A DNA stretch of 64,000 nt, taken from contig JAJVDF010000346.1 in NCBI GenBank assembly GCA_022410635.1, forward strand, positions 474,897 through 538,896, in the 5' to 3' direction. Origin of the DNA: Tretioscincus oriximinensis. Its lineage: Eukaryota; Chordata; Lepidosauria; Squamata; Gymnophthalmidae. Below, piece by piece: positions 53,116 to 63,302 of the stretch; position 1 is the stretch's first letter, and each line of letters opens with the position of its first letter. Made by a program: the position numbers and the translations under genes. A model generated the notes under the pieces. That model did not search any database. It was not told the origin of the DNA and saw only the letters and a list, made by a program, of their open reading frames with translations.

Positions 53116-53533
53116 ACAAGTACTTTCCTTTGTCATATTTCTGCAAGTGTCGGTTTCTTCTTTTCTTTGGGTGCATCCAACACGTTGTATATCTCACTCT
53201 GTAAAAGGCTGAGTTTGGGAAATTTGCCACAGGTAATGTTGGGGATCCAGCAGTGGTAGTGCTAGAAAGGGCTGACATTATGTGATTCAGCCCTTTAGTG
53301 CAGTTTTCACAGAGTGGTATTTTCTCTTTGGACATGCCCCCACTGAAGTCCCTTCCACACAACAGATAAAACCCAACATGGGGTTTAAACCCAGCATAAC
53401 CCAATTTACTGTCTGTTCGTATTGAACACAGGACTCTAAGTATAGATTGACTAAAGTACTAGAGAGGAGGAATAGATGCCTGCCATCTACAAATCAAACA
53501 ACAAAATCCTAAAAAGGAAGAAACCACTATACC
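53116..53533. other. Intergenic, with CR1 remnant
   Basis: 53418-53470 (attgaacacaggactctaag, gactaaagtactagagag) matches the CR1 copy at 43735-43790. The rest is unassigned. Confidence 0.35.
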
Positions 53534-53919
53534 CAGGGCTTTTTTTGTGGCGGAACGCGCCGGAACACAGTTCTGGCACCTTCTATTTAGGCGGGCGCCC
53601 CCCCTGCCCCCCCTGCCCGCCCCCCGCCCGCCTAAATAAAAGGTGCCGGTACTCCGGAGTTTAGGCGGGGATGGGGGCGGGGTGGGGGGCGGCGGTAGCA
53701 GGGGGTACTGCGGAGTTTAGGCGGTACTGCGGAGTTTAGGGGGCGGGGGGCAGGGGGCGGGGCAGGCGGGCGCCCCCCGCTAACGCCGTGCCCCCCACCC
53801 CGATACTAACCGGGGGGCGGGTTAGCACCGCCCCCCCCCTCGCCCCCCCACGGTACTAACGCCGCCCCCCCCTCGCCGGCGTTAGTACCGTCACCTTTTT
53901 TTGTGGGAAAAAAGCACTG
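53534..53919. mobile_element. GC-rich hAT-like element with perfect 8-bp target duplication
   Basis: Ends cagggctttttt and aaaaaagcactg are inverted (11 of 12). Flanks are actatacc at 53526-53533 and again at 53920-53927. The 386-bp body is very G/C-rich, with repeated tactccggagtttaggcg / tactgcggagtttaggcg, and C-runs mirrored by G-runs. No frame with transposase motifs. Confidence 0.9.
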
Positions 53920-54017
53920 ACTATACCAAACCAATGATCAGCAACCAGATACTTTTTATATTATTAGTGACTTTTTATTAGTATCGATACACGAGAGGTT
54001 ACATTGTTTAATCTCCG

Positions 54018-54330
54018 TTTGTTGCTGTTGTGCCACTGAGGAGGACTGGAGGTCAAAATGCATCTGGGGTTCAGCATACTACACCCTTTGTGGACCAACT
54101 TATTCTGGATTCGTTTTGGCCTATTTATTTAAACTTTCTGCATTATATATGGACTTTTTACATTTTGTTTTAGTGTTTTTATTGTATTAGGTTTTATTCT
54201 TGTGTGCTCAGGTTGTCGTGTGGCTATTGATTTAGTTTGTACATTGCCACTATATATTATAGTTTTATTTAGTATATTTGATTCTGCTGTTTTCTTGTTT
54301 TTTGTNTTTTTTTGCTTTGTGGAGATCTTT
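54018..54330 (+). mobile_element. Penelope-like terminal segment, copy 2, hammerhead-like motif
   Basis: Partner of 46583-46890. Core: CTGAGGA 54036-54042, stem gact/ggtc (54044-54047, 54051-54054, one wobble pair), AAAA 54055-54058, followed by tgcatctggggttcagca. Both copies end near ttttggagat / ctttgtggagat. Confidence 0.6.
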
Positions 54331-54332
54331 GG

Positions 54333-54425
54333 CCTGCCATCTACATCTATAATCTACACTAGCAAGTGAAAGGCCAAACTTTGTCCAAAGATATACTGTA
54401 ACCCAACATAAGGCTCAGGCTGCTT
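54333..54425. mobile_element. Palindromic MITE, family P, half copy
   Basis: gcctgccatctacatctata, gtccaaagatatactgtaac, cataaggctcagg: half of the palindrome. Confidence 0.5.
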
Positions 54426-54954
54426 CCACACAAGGTTCTCCAACCAAGTTGATGGAAACATCTTGATCCCTCTGCCATACAAGTATCTTCTCCTGTCCCT
54501 CCAGTGTCCACCTGGGGAAAGAATCGTTTTTGGTGAAAGGAAATGTTGCTGATGTTTTCCGACATCAGTTCTTTAAAACGGAGAGAAATGGTTGTGGGAA
54601 TGAGAAGGAATGTGGGTTGACTTGATGCATTTATATGTCCTCCAGGATCGTTTGGACCAGCTGTTGGAGGTTGCGTCTAAATTAGTTTCCCTCTGTGCTT
54701 CTCACTTGGCAGCTGTTTTACCTAAGAGGGAAATTTCCACCACTTCCAGATAATCCATCTCGTGGCTTCAGGGTGTGGCTTTGGTGACTTTGCTTGCCTC
54801 GTCTCTCAGAGACATGAAGAATCAAGACCCACAAGTTGAGTACAGAGAAAGGGGGCAAAATTATGGTGTTCCTGGAACTGGACAGCGGAAGAATTGCTGC
54901 CGAAAAAGCAGAGATCTAATCTCTGCTTCTCCTTAAGCCTGGGGGAAGTGGAGA
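54426..54954. other. Intergenic, unassigned
   Basis: Begins with gcttccacacaaggttctcc, a motif like other hAT-type termini here. No second end found. Confidence 0.25.
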
Positions 54955-55195
54955 AGAAGGAGGAAGAGGAGGTGACGGGGGTCAGTTTTTGTACTCCTTT
55001 TCTCAACCCAAAGGCAATCAAAGTGGCTTACATAACCTGTTTTGCATTTCACAACAGACACCTTGAGATGTAGGTGGGGGATGAAAGAGCTCTGAAAAAC
55101 CTTGACCAGCCCAAGGTCACCCAGCTGGCTTTTGTGAAGGAAGGCAGAATTTTCCAGGGACGGAGTCTAATGCCCTCACCACCACACCAGAAAGG
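54955..55195 (-). mobile_element. tRNA-derived SINE, family C
   Basis: agaaggaggaagagg tail, ttctcaacccaaaggcaatc, ttcacaacagacaccttgag, ccaaggtcacccagctggct, reversed head ccctcaccaccacaccagaa. Confidence 0.85.
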
Positions 55196-56071
55196 ATCTC
55201 ACTTAGCAACATGAATGCAGCCTTCCAGTTATTTACCTTGATTCTAGGATAATGTTACCATATGCTCAACAGTATGGAATTATATATTGTATTACAGCAA
55301 CCATCTCCATCTTAATCAATGGATAAAAAGACACCAACAGTTGTTGACTTCTGTATCAAGATGCAACAAGCTCTTTTTCCAGTTCCTGCTGTACATTTGC
55401 AGTAGCTGCCGGCAATTTAATTACGATCCAAAGCCGTCTTTGCAAACGCTTGGTGTAGGACCTGAAATCCTTGGATTCTCATCCTTGCTTACCAGACACG
55501 AAGAGCAGGAAGATTAGCTGAATGGTGCAGAACAGGCCTGGAGGGAGACTTTTCAGGTCAAAGGCATTTAAAAGGGGGAAAAAAATCCAACTTTCTATTT
55601 TGGTCGCAAAATGAAGGAGCTTCTCATGATCGCCTTTCGTCTCTTCTCTTTCAGGGCAAGAGCTAATCACTACCTCGGTGCCAGCCAATTATTGATTACC
55701 TGCAAAGTCTGCTTGACTAGCCTAGGAAAGAAGGACGGGTGATTTACAGCCTGCAGCACATTTCCCACAGCACCAATAACATCCAGAACAGCTTGTGGCT
55801 CCTTTTGCTGCCACATGGAAACGAGCATCACTTCCCACCAAGTCTGTAAATAATTGCTTTTAATGTCAATGTTCAAGCAGTTAAAGGGGGTCCTAATGAA
55901 TCTGGTGCTCAGTCATTCTCCCAGCTGCTGTAGCATCAGTTCATTCTCCAAGCATCTGAGAATCTGATGCCTCAGAGGGAAGCCACATCCAGTGAGGCTT
56001 CCCCAAATCTCTTGCCTATAAAATGCTCTGTAAACTGCAAAATTAGTTGGGCACAGCTAAGCTGTGAAAAC
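55196..56071. other. Intergenic, unassigned
   Basis: No coding exon or named repeat seen. Confidence 0.25.
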
Positions 56072-56505
56072 AGTCCAGCAGAAGTGCAAATGCTGTATTC
56101 CACACCTTCTGTATTGCACATGTCTTAATGTGACATATTTTCACCCAATTGCAGAGATATTAGAATACAGCCTTCTCATTTGCTATTCCTGAGCTAGGGG
56201 CAGAAATGTTTCTGCCCTGAAGAATGCAAAAGATAAGGAAGTGGCCCACAATTATCCCCGAGCTATGAAACACTCAAGCAGGAAGGGCGAATGCTGTATT
56301 CCACACCTTCTTTATTTGCATGTCACATGACATGTTTTCACCCAATTGCAGTGAGGCTAGAATCCAGCCTTCTCACTTCCTGCTCCTGACCTAGGAGCAG
56401 ACATGTTCCTGCCTTGGAGAACAACAAAAGACAGGAAAACATTTTCTCCCAGCCTGTGGACAAAATGGTTTCCCACAATCATTCTCTGCAGGTAAGTGTG
56501 AAAAT
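56072..56505. repeat. Tandem pair of about 200-bp repeat units
   Basis: Unit 1 (from about 56072) and unit 2 (from about 56276) share atgctgtattccacaccttc, ttttcacccaattgcag, ccagccttctca-tt and cctgagctagg / cctgacctagg. A related block lies at 42108-42180. Could be a local duplication or two head-to-tail insertions. Confidence 0.7.
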
Positions 56506-57130
56506 AGCCCACAGACCAATGAACTGTGCTTTACACAAACCTTACTGTACTGAGAAGGTTATTTTACAGAGGCCCGAGTTAGAGAGAAATCTTCATATGC
56601 AGCACTACAAATCCGTGTATCATGAATAATTTCCTGAATAATTCATTGCAGCTCAAATCACATAAAGTGAATTCATTCATTGACTGTCAATCCTTGCTTG
56701 GTTCTTTTTGCTACCAACGTGAAGCCGGCATCTTTTAAATAATTAGTTTTACCAACAAACATGACAGACCGGATGGCCTCGCTTATTAATAAAACGGAAA
56801 TGCCAGGCTTTCTTAAGGCTATTGTAAATTCTGAAGGGCACCAAGGAGCCCCCCGCGCACGTGTGGTCTCTCCTGCAAAAGAGTGCGCAGTTTAAAAATC
56901 ATAGAAAAAAAAATATGTTTGCTGTTTGCTAGAACAACACATTTACACAGATCTTACAGGCATATTTTATCGACAGAATAATAATGTCAAAATCTATTCA
57001 TGAATGAAGCCTGACTAATGTCTTTGTTTGCTTTCCTTGCAGAGAGAATTGGCCTTTTTCCAAATGTGTATCAGCAGAGCGGAAAGGTGAATTGTACAGC
57101 CGTGGGTTTGGGACCCATTGATTTACAACT
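56506..57130. other. Candidate conserved non-coding region
   Basis: Non-repeat, AT-rich, with homeodomain-type cores (taaataattagttttaccaa, ttattaataaaacgg). No open frame. Conservation must be tested. Confidence 0.3.
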
Positions 57131-57304
57131 ATGAGCAGAGAAGCAAAAGTAATGCAGTTTGCTTATTTACAAATAGTTTAAAAAATGCATTCCCCTGATT
57201 TGTATTCATAATAGCTTGCAAAGTGAGGCTGCATCTGAATACAATTTGCTTTTTTTAAAAAAAGGAGCTTCAGAAAGACTTAGTGAAAGTGTTTCCCTTA
57301 TAAA

Positions 57305-57565
57305 ATCTGGTTGCAACGTCTGGGTCCCTTCAGCCTCGAAAGATGGCATTTAAGAGGGGATCAGATTGAAGAGTAAAAAATCAAGCAAAGGATAGAGAAG
57401 AATTCTCTGTCTCACAACATAAGGCCCAGGAGTCCCTGTATGAAGCTAATGGGCAGAAGAGTTAGGACAGACAAGGGAAAATATTTTTTTACCCAGAGAG
57501 TCACTGGTCTGTGGAATGTATTAGAAGACGGCTGCCCACAAATACCTGAAGGGCTGTCACAGAGC
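57305..57565 (+). mobile_element. CR1 3' fragments
   Basis: TTCTTATG-type: cttcagcctcgaaagatggc, gggcagaagagttaggacag, ttacccagagagtcactggt. Then ATTCTATG-type: ggctgcccacaaatacctga, agggctgtcacagagcagag. Confidence 0.75.
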
Positions 57566-57850
57566 AGAGAATTAGAAGAACTCGTTTTTTATTTCCCGCT
57601 TTTCTCCCCTGAAGGGACTCAAAACAAGGATATATTTCACTGAAAGGCTTCCATTCTATCTTCCCTACCAGGCTGTGGTGGTTCCCATGTATCTACTTGC
57701 CATCTGTTGCAATTTCTTGCAATTCTTGCTTTCAAATAGCTGGGTTGGCTAGAGCTACAGGCTAGTGGAAGAGGCTCAGCCCTCCCCACGTCCCACACAG
57801 GGCTTCCAAACCCCACCTCCCAGGTGAGAGACCGTCTCCTAAGCAACTCA
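57566..57850 (-). mobile_element. tRNA-derived SINE, family A, in CR1
   Basis: agaagaactcgttttttatt, ggctgtggtggttcccatgt, ctcccaggtgagagaccgtc, ending gcaactc without the first tRNA bases. CR1 (ttcgtacatggaaaggctag) resumes after it, so the SINE inserted into the ATTCTATG-type CR1. Confidence 0.82.
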
Positions 57851-58060
57851 TTCGTACATGGAAAGGCTAGAAATAATGAGAGGAAACTACAAGGGAAACC
57901 AGCAACCAGTGACAGAAGAGAAACAGGAGAGCCAATTGCAAGCAAGGAATTCCCCCAGGGCATCATGGGAACTGTAAGCAAATGCATGAGGAACAGGAGT
58001 TTCTTTGCTGCATATGGAGAAAGGAGAAGTCCTTTGTAGTGAGATATTTTTCGCTACAAA
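57851..58060. repeat. CR1 remnant plus interspersed repeat shared with 24601
   Basis: CR1 words to about 57900. Then gccaattgcaagcaagg, gcatcatgggaactgtaagc, tatggagaaaggagaagtcc and tagtgagatatttttcgct. Confidence 0.45.
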
Positions 58061-58689
58061 AGAAGCTGCCTTTCATTGTGTTTACCATACTTGACAGGTT
58101 CAGCTGGCAAATCATTTCCCAGAGAGGACAAATGGTTAATGAACTTGATAAGGAAGATAAAATATGGGCTACAAAAACCTTCAACCCACCTGCAAGAGAT
58201 CTTAAACAGCATGGAGGAACTTGGTTGATGGAAAAATCTCAGCCTCTGCTCATTACATTACCCTTAAACTCTGCCAGCGTCCCGGGCAAAGGACAGAGAA
58301 CGGTAATTGCAACAAGGTGTAAATGAGCACTCATTAAGCGATAGTTGCACAAGGGTTCCTTCCATGTGAGCAGGCCGTAAATACGACTTTTAATGAAGTT
58401 ATGAAATGCTTGCCAATAAAAGTCATTTACTTCCCAGTATTGTAGTTAATTATCCACAGCTGGAATCATTTACGGCTTGTTCCTTCCACAGAGTCCCTAT
58501 TCTGACAGAGCATCTCTGGCCTTGCTATGTTCTGAATTTCACAAGAGGGAAAGAGGAAAGGATTTAGAAGTGAAACATACATATATAGAGAGAGAGACCA
58601 CATGGAAAAGCTCAGGCAAAGCTTCCCTCTGCTCAGCTTATTCAAAATAGCAATGATTTTAAAATCCAAAATAATCCCATTGAGGGTCC
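58061..58689. other. Intergenic, unassigned
   Basis: 58330-58470 is non-repeat (gaaatgcttgccaataaaag, gtagttaattatccacagct) and may be conserved. A short (AG)n lies at 58584-58597. Confidence 0.25.
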
Positions 58690-58890
58690 ATGCATATGTA
58701 CATCTTTTCGCAAACAAACCATTAGAAAACCTTTTAATCCATATGGAACAAACAAGTTGACTAACAAGGAACTAAATACTGAGCATGCTCAGTACGAGAT
58801 TCTGCATTGACTTTTGCTATGGTATCCTGGTAATCCTGTTAAGGATCTGTATACATAGGAAGGCTTCTCACCTTCTATATTCACAAAATC
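58690..58890. mobile_element. Family G repeat
   Basis: gcaaacaaaccattagaaaa, atatggaacaaacaagttga, actgagcatgctcagtacga: close to 33635-33740. Confidence 0.6.
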
Positions 58891-58954
58891 TCCTTCCAAA
58901 TATTCTTCCACTTGTTACTGCCCCACCCATCTGTAGCCACCTAGGTTGTGGAAT

Positions 58955-59060
58955 TTGTTTATTTATTTGTCTATATTTATATTCCACCCTATACCTCGGG
59001 GGGATCACAATCAAAGACCATAAAACAGTTTAAAAAAAGAACAATTAAAATCAAATCAGT
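58955..59060 (-). mobile_element. LINE/SINE tail fragment
   Basis: tttgtttatttatttgtcta, tatattccaccctatacctc and ataaaacagttt: same tail type as 1985, 18220 and 25236. Confidence 0.45.
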
Positions 59061-59129
59061 GTAGTCCCGTTAAAAAGAGTTCCTCAGGAAGGCTCTTCCC
59101 TACTTTGGCTGCAGGTATGGAAATTTTGG

Positions 59130-59760
59130 AAAACATAAGACCATAAGAGGAGCCCTTGGGCAGTCTGGAGTAGAAGACAATAAAATCTCCACCCCTTGCA
59201 AATGGAATTTTGCTAATCCTGCCTGTTGCGCTAACCCTTGGCTTCCATGAATTTGTCTAATACTGTCTTAGCAGTATCCAGACTGCTAGCTACCATCACT
59301 TCTGGAAATCAATTCATAAGAACATAAAAGGGGCCCCGCTGAATTGGGCCAGTGCCCATCTAGTCCAGCCTTCTGTCTCACACCGTTCCCCACCAATTGC
59401 ACCTGGGCAGTCTGAACAGAAGAAGGCAAAATGTTTGCCTGTTCTCAATACCCTGCAAATGGTCCTTCAGGAATCCTGCCCAAAGGCAACATCAAATGAT
59501 CCACCCTAATAGCTATTTATAAACTGGTTCATAAACTTGTCTAATCCTGTCTTAAAGCTACCCAGGTTGCTAGTTACCACCACCTCTTCTGGAAGTGAAC
59601 TCCAGAGGCCAATGACCCTCTGGGTAAAAAAATACTTTTCTTTGTCTGTCCTCACTCTTTTGCCCCTCAGTTTCAAGGAAGGCCCCTGGTGCATGTGTTG
59701 TGTGCTAAAGAAAATACTTTTGCTCTACTCACCTTATCCACCTCGTGCATGATTTAATAT
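59130..59760 (-). mobile_element. CR1 3' ends (TTCTTATG-type), two in tandem
   Basis: First copy 59130-59312 (aaacataagaccataagagg, cttctggaaatcaattc). Second copy 59313-59760 (ataagaacataaaaggggcc, tctagtccagccttctgtct, tgaccctctgggtaaaaaaa). Minus frame GKRVRTDKEKYFFTQRVIGL in the second. Confidence 0.88.
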
Positions 59761-60099
59761 TCTTTAATCGCATCATCACATCATCTGAAGAACATTCCAG
59801 GGCAACAGACCTTGTTTTCTGAGTGTATTGCGAAAACTGAATTAACACATGGGGCAGAGTCACCACCATGCAAGTACCACCATGGTCCAAAGCCCCACCC
59901 ATGTGCCTGCAGCCCAAGTACCAGGGAGCCCTTCCCCTTTTGATCTACCGAAACTGATGTCCTTGTCACACGTAAGCCCTTCGTTTCATTTCCAATTGCT
60001 CAGGCGGCTGGCTGACAACTTCAAAACGGCCATTCCGATAGCATCAGCCACCCCTTGGCATGCGCCTCTTCCATTCCAGGCCCCCAGAGGCCTCAGCTA
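59761..60099. other. Intergenic, unassigned
   Basis: tcatcacatcatctgaagaa at about 59772 is a possible hammerhead-type start, but the rest of the core is absent. Confidence 0.25.
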
Positions 60100-60420
60100 G
60101 CTGCAGCCTGGCTCACAACGGCAATAAGGTTTGTTTTCTTTTTCCACGCGCATGCCAGCCACAGACGCTTTTATCGTGGCAATAAAGAGCTTTAAACTAT
60201 CACATAAGCTTCGGAGGCAGACCGAAGTCTCCTAGCACCGTTCCTAATTAACTTCTAACCTGCTGGCAGTTGTTTCCCTTTTCCTTTCCTTTCCGCGCGG
60301 CTAATGAAATCTAGGTGTGGGGAAATCTCTTTTGGTTCCCCTAGTTGGGCTCCTTGTTAATTACATGCCTCCCATTCCCATTGTGCATGTGGATTCTATA
60401 GGTACGAGGCGGTATTATCT
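60100..60420. other. Candidate conserved non-coding element
   Basis: Non-repeat block: aacggcaataaggtttgttt, gcgcggctaatgaaatctag, ttgttaattacatgcctccc. Style suggests a regulatory element; unproven. Confidence 0.3.
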
Positions 60421-60689
60421 GTTCCTTTTAATCTTTCCCTGTCCCTGGGACTCTTTGGGCGTCATGCTGGTTTTCTGCCATTGTTAGCGAAGACATTTCT
60501 AAACAGAGGTCTACAGGAAGAGCTGGGGATCCTACAAGAATTGAGAGCAAACTGTCTTGTGGCTTTTATCTGTAAGTAGAGCATGTCTGGACAGCGTCAG
60601 TTGCTAAGGAGTGATGGGTTCGCTCTCAAAACAGAGGCACACCTTGCTGGCATCCATGAACAGGGGATTTACCCTAATGTGATGTACAA
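60421..60689. other. Intergenic, unassigned
   Basis: Nothing recognised. Confidence 0.25.
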
Positions 60690-60955
60690 TCAGAGAATCC
60701 TGATTTTAAAAGCAATGCAACTCAACCTTTGTGTTCCTGTTTCTAAATGAACTATCAATCAACAAGTGATGTGGAGGATCATTCATTACCCAAGTAAGAG
60801 AGGAGAAGGATAGTGGGGAGAGTAGATGGATGGATGTTAGATCTCAGGATTGTAATACCTACTGCAATAAAGAGATACAAAGCAACATCAGAAGCGTTTT
60901 CTTTGGCTGGACACAGTTCTGAAATTCAAATTTCGTTCATCATTTGAATTTTGCT
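60690..60955 (+). repeat. Duplicated segment, copy 2 (partner 49090-49344)
   Basis: tgttcctgtttctaaatgaa, ggatcattcattacccaagt, gatggatggatgttagatct, acctactgcaataaagagat, agcaacatcagaagcg. Runs into a minus CR1 end, as does the partner. Confidence 0.65.
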
Positions 60956-61051
60956 TATAGAATCAAGGCCTCATAGGCTGATAGAATCACAGCATTGGAA
61001 GGGACCTGTGGGATCATGGGATCCAACCCCATGCTCAATGCAGGACTCACT
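60956..61051 (-). mobile_element. CR1 3' end (ATTCTATG-type), cut short
   Basis: gatagaatcacagcattgga, gggacctgtgggatcatggg, gctcaatgcaggactcacta, then cut by the family P MITE. Confidence 0.75.
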
Positions 61052-61231
61052 AAGGTCCCATCCACATAGAGACTTTTCTGGATCACATCTCGGGACAGAG
61101 CTTGGCCATCTACATGCCAGTATAGACTATGGCAGGCCCTGTTCGGGGCCTGCCATAGTCTACACTAGCATGTGGTTGGCAGGTTCCTATTCTGAGGTAT
61201 AGCCCAGGATAAGGCTCCGTGTGGATCCTAA
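61052..61231. mobile_element. Palindromic MITE, family P, best copy
   Basis: Ends ggtcccatccacatagagac and gctccgtgtggatccta are inverted. Centre agactatggcaggccctgtt / cggggcctgccatagtct. Inserted into the CR1 end. Confidence 0.82.
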
Positions 61232-61274
61232 ATCAGCCCATAAGATGCTAATATTATTAATGTTCGCAGTTGTG

Positions 61275-61350
61275 GGGGAAGAGGAGGGTACAATGATGAG
61301 GAGGAGGAAAAGGAGGAGGAGGAGGGTGAAGAGAAGGTGGAGGAGAAGAA

Positions 61351-61391
<41 letters not shown>

Positions 61392-61440
61392 AGAGGAAGA
61401 GGAAGAGGAAGAAGAAGAGGCGGAAGAGGAGGAGGAGATC
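61275..61440. repeat. GAG/GAA purine microsatellite
   Basis: (GGA)n, (GAA)n and (GAGGAA)n blocks with almost no pyrimidines. Poly-R, poly-K or poly-S open frames are by-products. Confidence 0.9.
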
Positions 61441-61735
61441 ATTGTCATTGAGGAATGTTAACTGGACTGATCAGTGTCACCAGGAATTCCCAGTTTCCAT
61501 CTGTTCCACAGAGCTGTTCTTCGAGAAATAAGCAATTTTCTTGTTTGTTGGTGTAAATGACACATTTATGGCAATCCAGCACTCATTGCTCTGGATGTCA
61601 TGGAAACAGGAGGCAGAAACACTTGCCGTAGGAACCAAGGCCCCTCTTCACGTTGCATGTTGCAGGTTTCACCTCGGTAATTGTTGGCTTGTGGACGCTT
61701 TGAAATGCTCTGCCCAGCAATGCAGATAAGGATAC
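61441..61735. other. Intergenic, unassigned
   Basis: Nothing recognised. Confidence 0.25.
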
Positions 61736-62000
61736 CAAATTGCTTATTTAAGGAAGAAAAAAGTCATCTGAATGGGATTAATTTAAAATTTTAAGCCAGA
61801 CAAAACTGTCTCTTCCCTTATTTCAGTAATAAGGATTCACAGTTAAGAGTTGCTAAAACTGATTAAAGACTCGTATTAAAATGTTATCTCCTCTGGCTGT
61901 TGACCTTAGGAAAATGATTGCATATGTGTTATTAAGAAGCTATTTTCTGACAGACCAAGTCAATTGTTGACCCATAATAAATCTGTGTTGGCAGGATCCT
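61736..62000. other. Candidate conserved non-coding element
   Basis: Non-repeat AT-rich block: atgggattaatttaaaattt, gcatatgtgttattaagaag, gtcaattgttgacccataat. Unproven. Confidence 0.3.
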
Positions 62001-62290
62001 AATTCCCCGTATCTTCCGAAATGAGAAGAACGACAGGAGAAAGATAAAGGAAGTTTGCAAACTTTCCCTCACCTTCAATGGAGTCGTATCTTTGTGTTAC
62101 AATATTCAAGAATTGTCGGAGGATTATAGTTTCAGAGATGTGGTTAACAGGAAGGCCTTGCTAGCAATACTTGACTTGTCCTCGTCCTCTTTTTCATCCT
62201 CTTCCTCCTCCACCGCCTCTTCTTCCTCCCACTCCTCCTTCTGAGTTTCACAATAATCTTTTCTAAATCTTGACTACATATGGTGGCAAA
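62001..62290. other. Intergenic; CT-rich tract
   Basis: 62180-62240 is a (TCC/TCT)n-like run. Otherwise unassigned. Confidence 0.35.
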
Positions 62291-62291
62291 A

Positions 62292-62640
62292 TCTTGGGTG
62301 GCTCTGTACCCACTGAGCCTTATTCTGAGTTATATCTTGGGACCTAAGAACGTAAGAAGATCCATATTGAATCGGGCCGGAGCCCATCTAGTCCAGTATT
62401 CTGACTCACATAGAGGCCCACCAGATGTACCTGAGCGGTCTGAGCAGAAGAAGGCAAACTATGCACCTGTTCATGACTCCCTGCCAATGGTATTTCAGGA
62501 GCAGTGCCTGTTGTTCTATCCCAGATCAATAGATATCGGCCATCCAGATGCACTGTAGGTTATGGGGCCTGTTATAGTCTACACTAGCATGTGGATGCAA
62601 GCCATCTAGCCAAGAACAAGGCTCAGTGTGGGACAGGACT
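62292..62640. mobile_element. Palindromic MITE, family P, split by a CR1
   Basis: Left end 62298-62341 (ccactgagccttattctgag, tatatcttggg). Right part 62540-62637 (ggccatccagatgcactgta, tagtctacactagcatgtgg, aaggctcagtgtgggacagg). The CR1 3' end lies between. Confidence 0.72.
62342..62530 (-). mobile_element. CR1 3' end (TTCTTATG-type), inserted in family P
   Basis: cctaagaacgtaagaagatc, ggagcccatctagtccagta, gaggcccaccagatgtacct, gccaatggtatttcaggagc. Confidence 0.85.
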
Positions 62641-62689
62641 GAAGTCATTTTAAAAAAAATATTACAAACAAAAATATCACTATAAGGCA

Positions 62690-62964
62690 CGGATAGCTCA
62701 ATTGCTAAGGAAACTGTTTCTCATATGGGAGATGGGGTTTCGAAGCCTTGTGTGGGATGTGGGGAGGGGTGAGCACCTTCCACTAGCCTGTAGCTCCAGC
62801 CAACCCAGCTATTTGAAAGCATGAATTGCAAGAAATTTCAACTGACTGCAAGTAGATACATGGGAACCACCGCAACCTGATGGGGAAGATAGAATGTCGG
62901 CCTTTGGGCAGAAATACCCTTGTCAGTCCCTTTGAAAGGTGAGAAAAGTGGGATATAAGAACCA

Positions 62965-62968
<4 letters not shown>
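62690..62968 (+). mobile_element. tRNA-derived SINE, family A, with expanded tail
   Basis: Head ggcacggatagctcaattgc (A box), ggggtttcgaagccttg (B box). Body to cagtccctttgaaaggtgag, 3' end gggatataagaaccaac, then the (TTC)n tail. The best view of the SINE head in the window. Confidence 0.9.
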
Positions 62969-62995
<27 letters not shown>

Positions 62996-63302
62996 CTTCT
63001 TCTTCTTCTTCTTCTTCTTCTTCTTCTTCTTCTTCTTCTTCTTCTTCTTCTTCTTCTTCTNNNNNNNNNNNNNNNNNNNNNNNNNNNNNNNNNNNNNNNN
63101 NNNNNNNNNNNNNNNNNNNNNNNNNNNNNNNNNNNNNNNNNNNNNNNNNNNNNNNNNNNNNNNNNNNNNNNNNNNNNNNNNNNNNNNNNNNNNNNNNNNN
63201 NNNNNNNNNNNNNNNTTCTTCTTCTTCTTCTTCTTCTTCTTCTTCTTCTTCTTCTTCTTCTTCTTCTTCTTCTTCTTCTTCTTCTTCTTCTTCTTCTTCT
63301 TC
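62968..63302. repeat. (TTC)n microsatellite with assembly gap
   Basis: Perfect TTC repeats on both sides of a 155-base run of N (63061-63215). It is the expanded tail of the adjoining SINE. True length is unknown because the gap lies inside the repeat. Confidence 0.95.

Noticed and set aside
53534..53919. CpG island or promoter
   Set aside because: Perfect 8-bp duplications and inverted ends show it is a GC-rich transposon.
59765..59800. Hammerhead-ribozyme start (catctgaagaa)
   Set aside because: No stem II or GAAA block follows at the right distance.
62690..62765. tRNA gene
   Set aside because: A and B boxes are present but the sequence continues as a SINE body and has no complete cloverleaf or 3' acceptor stem.
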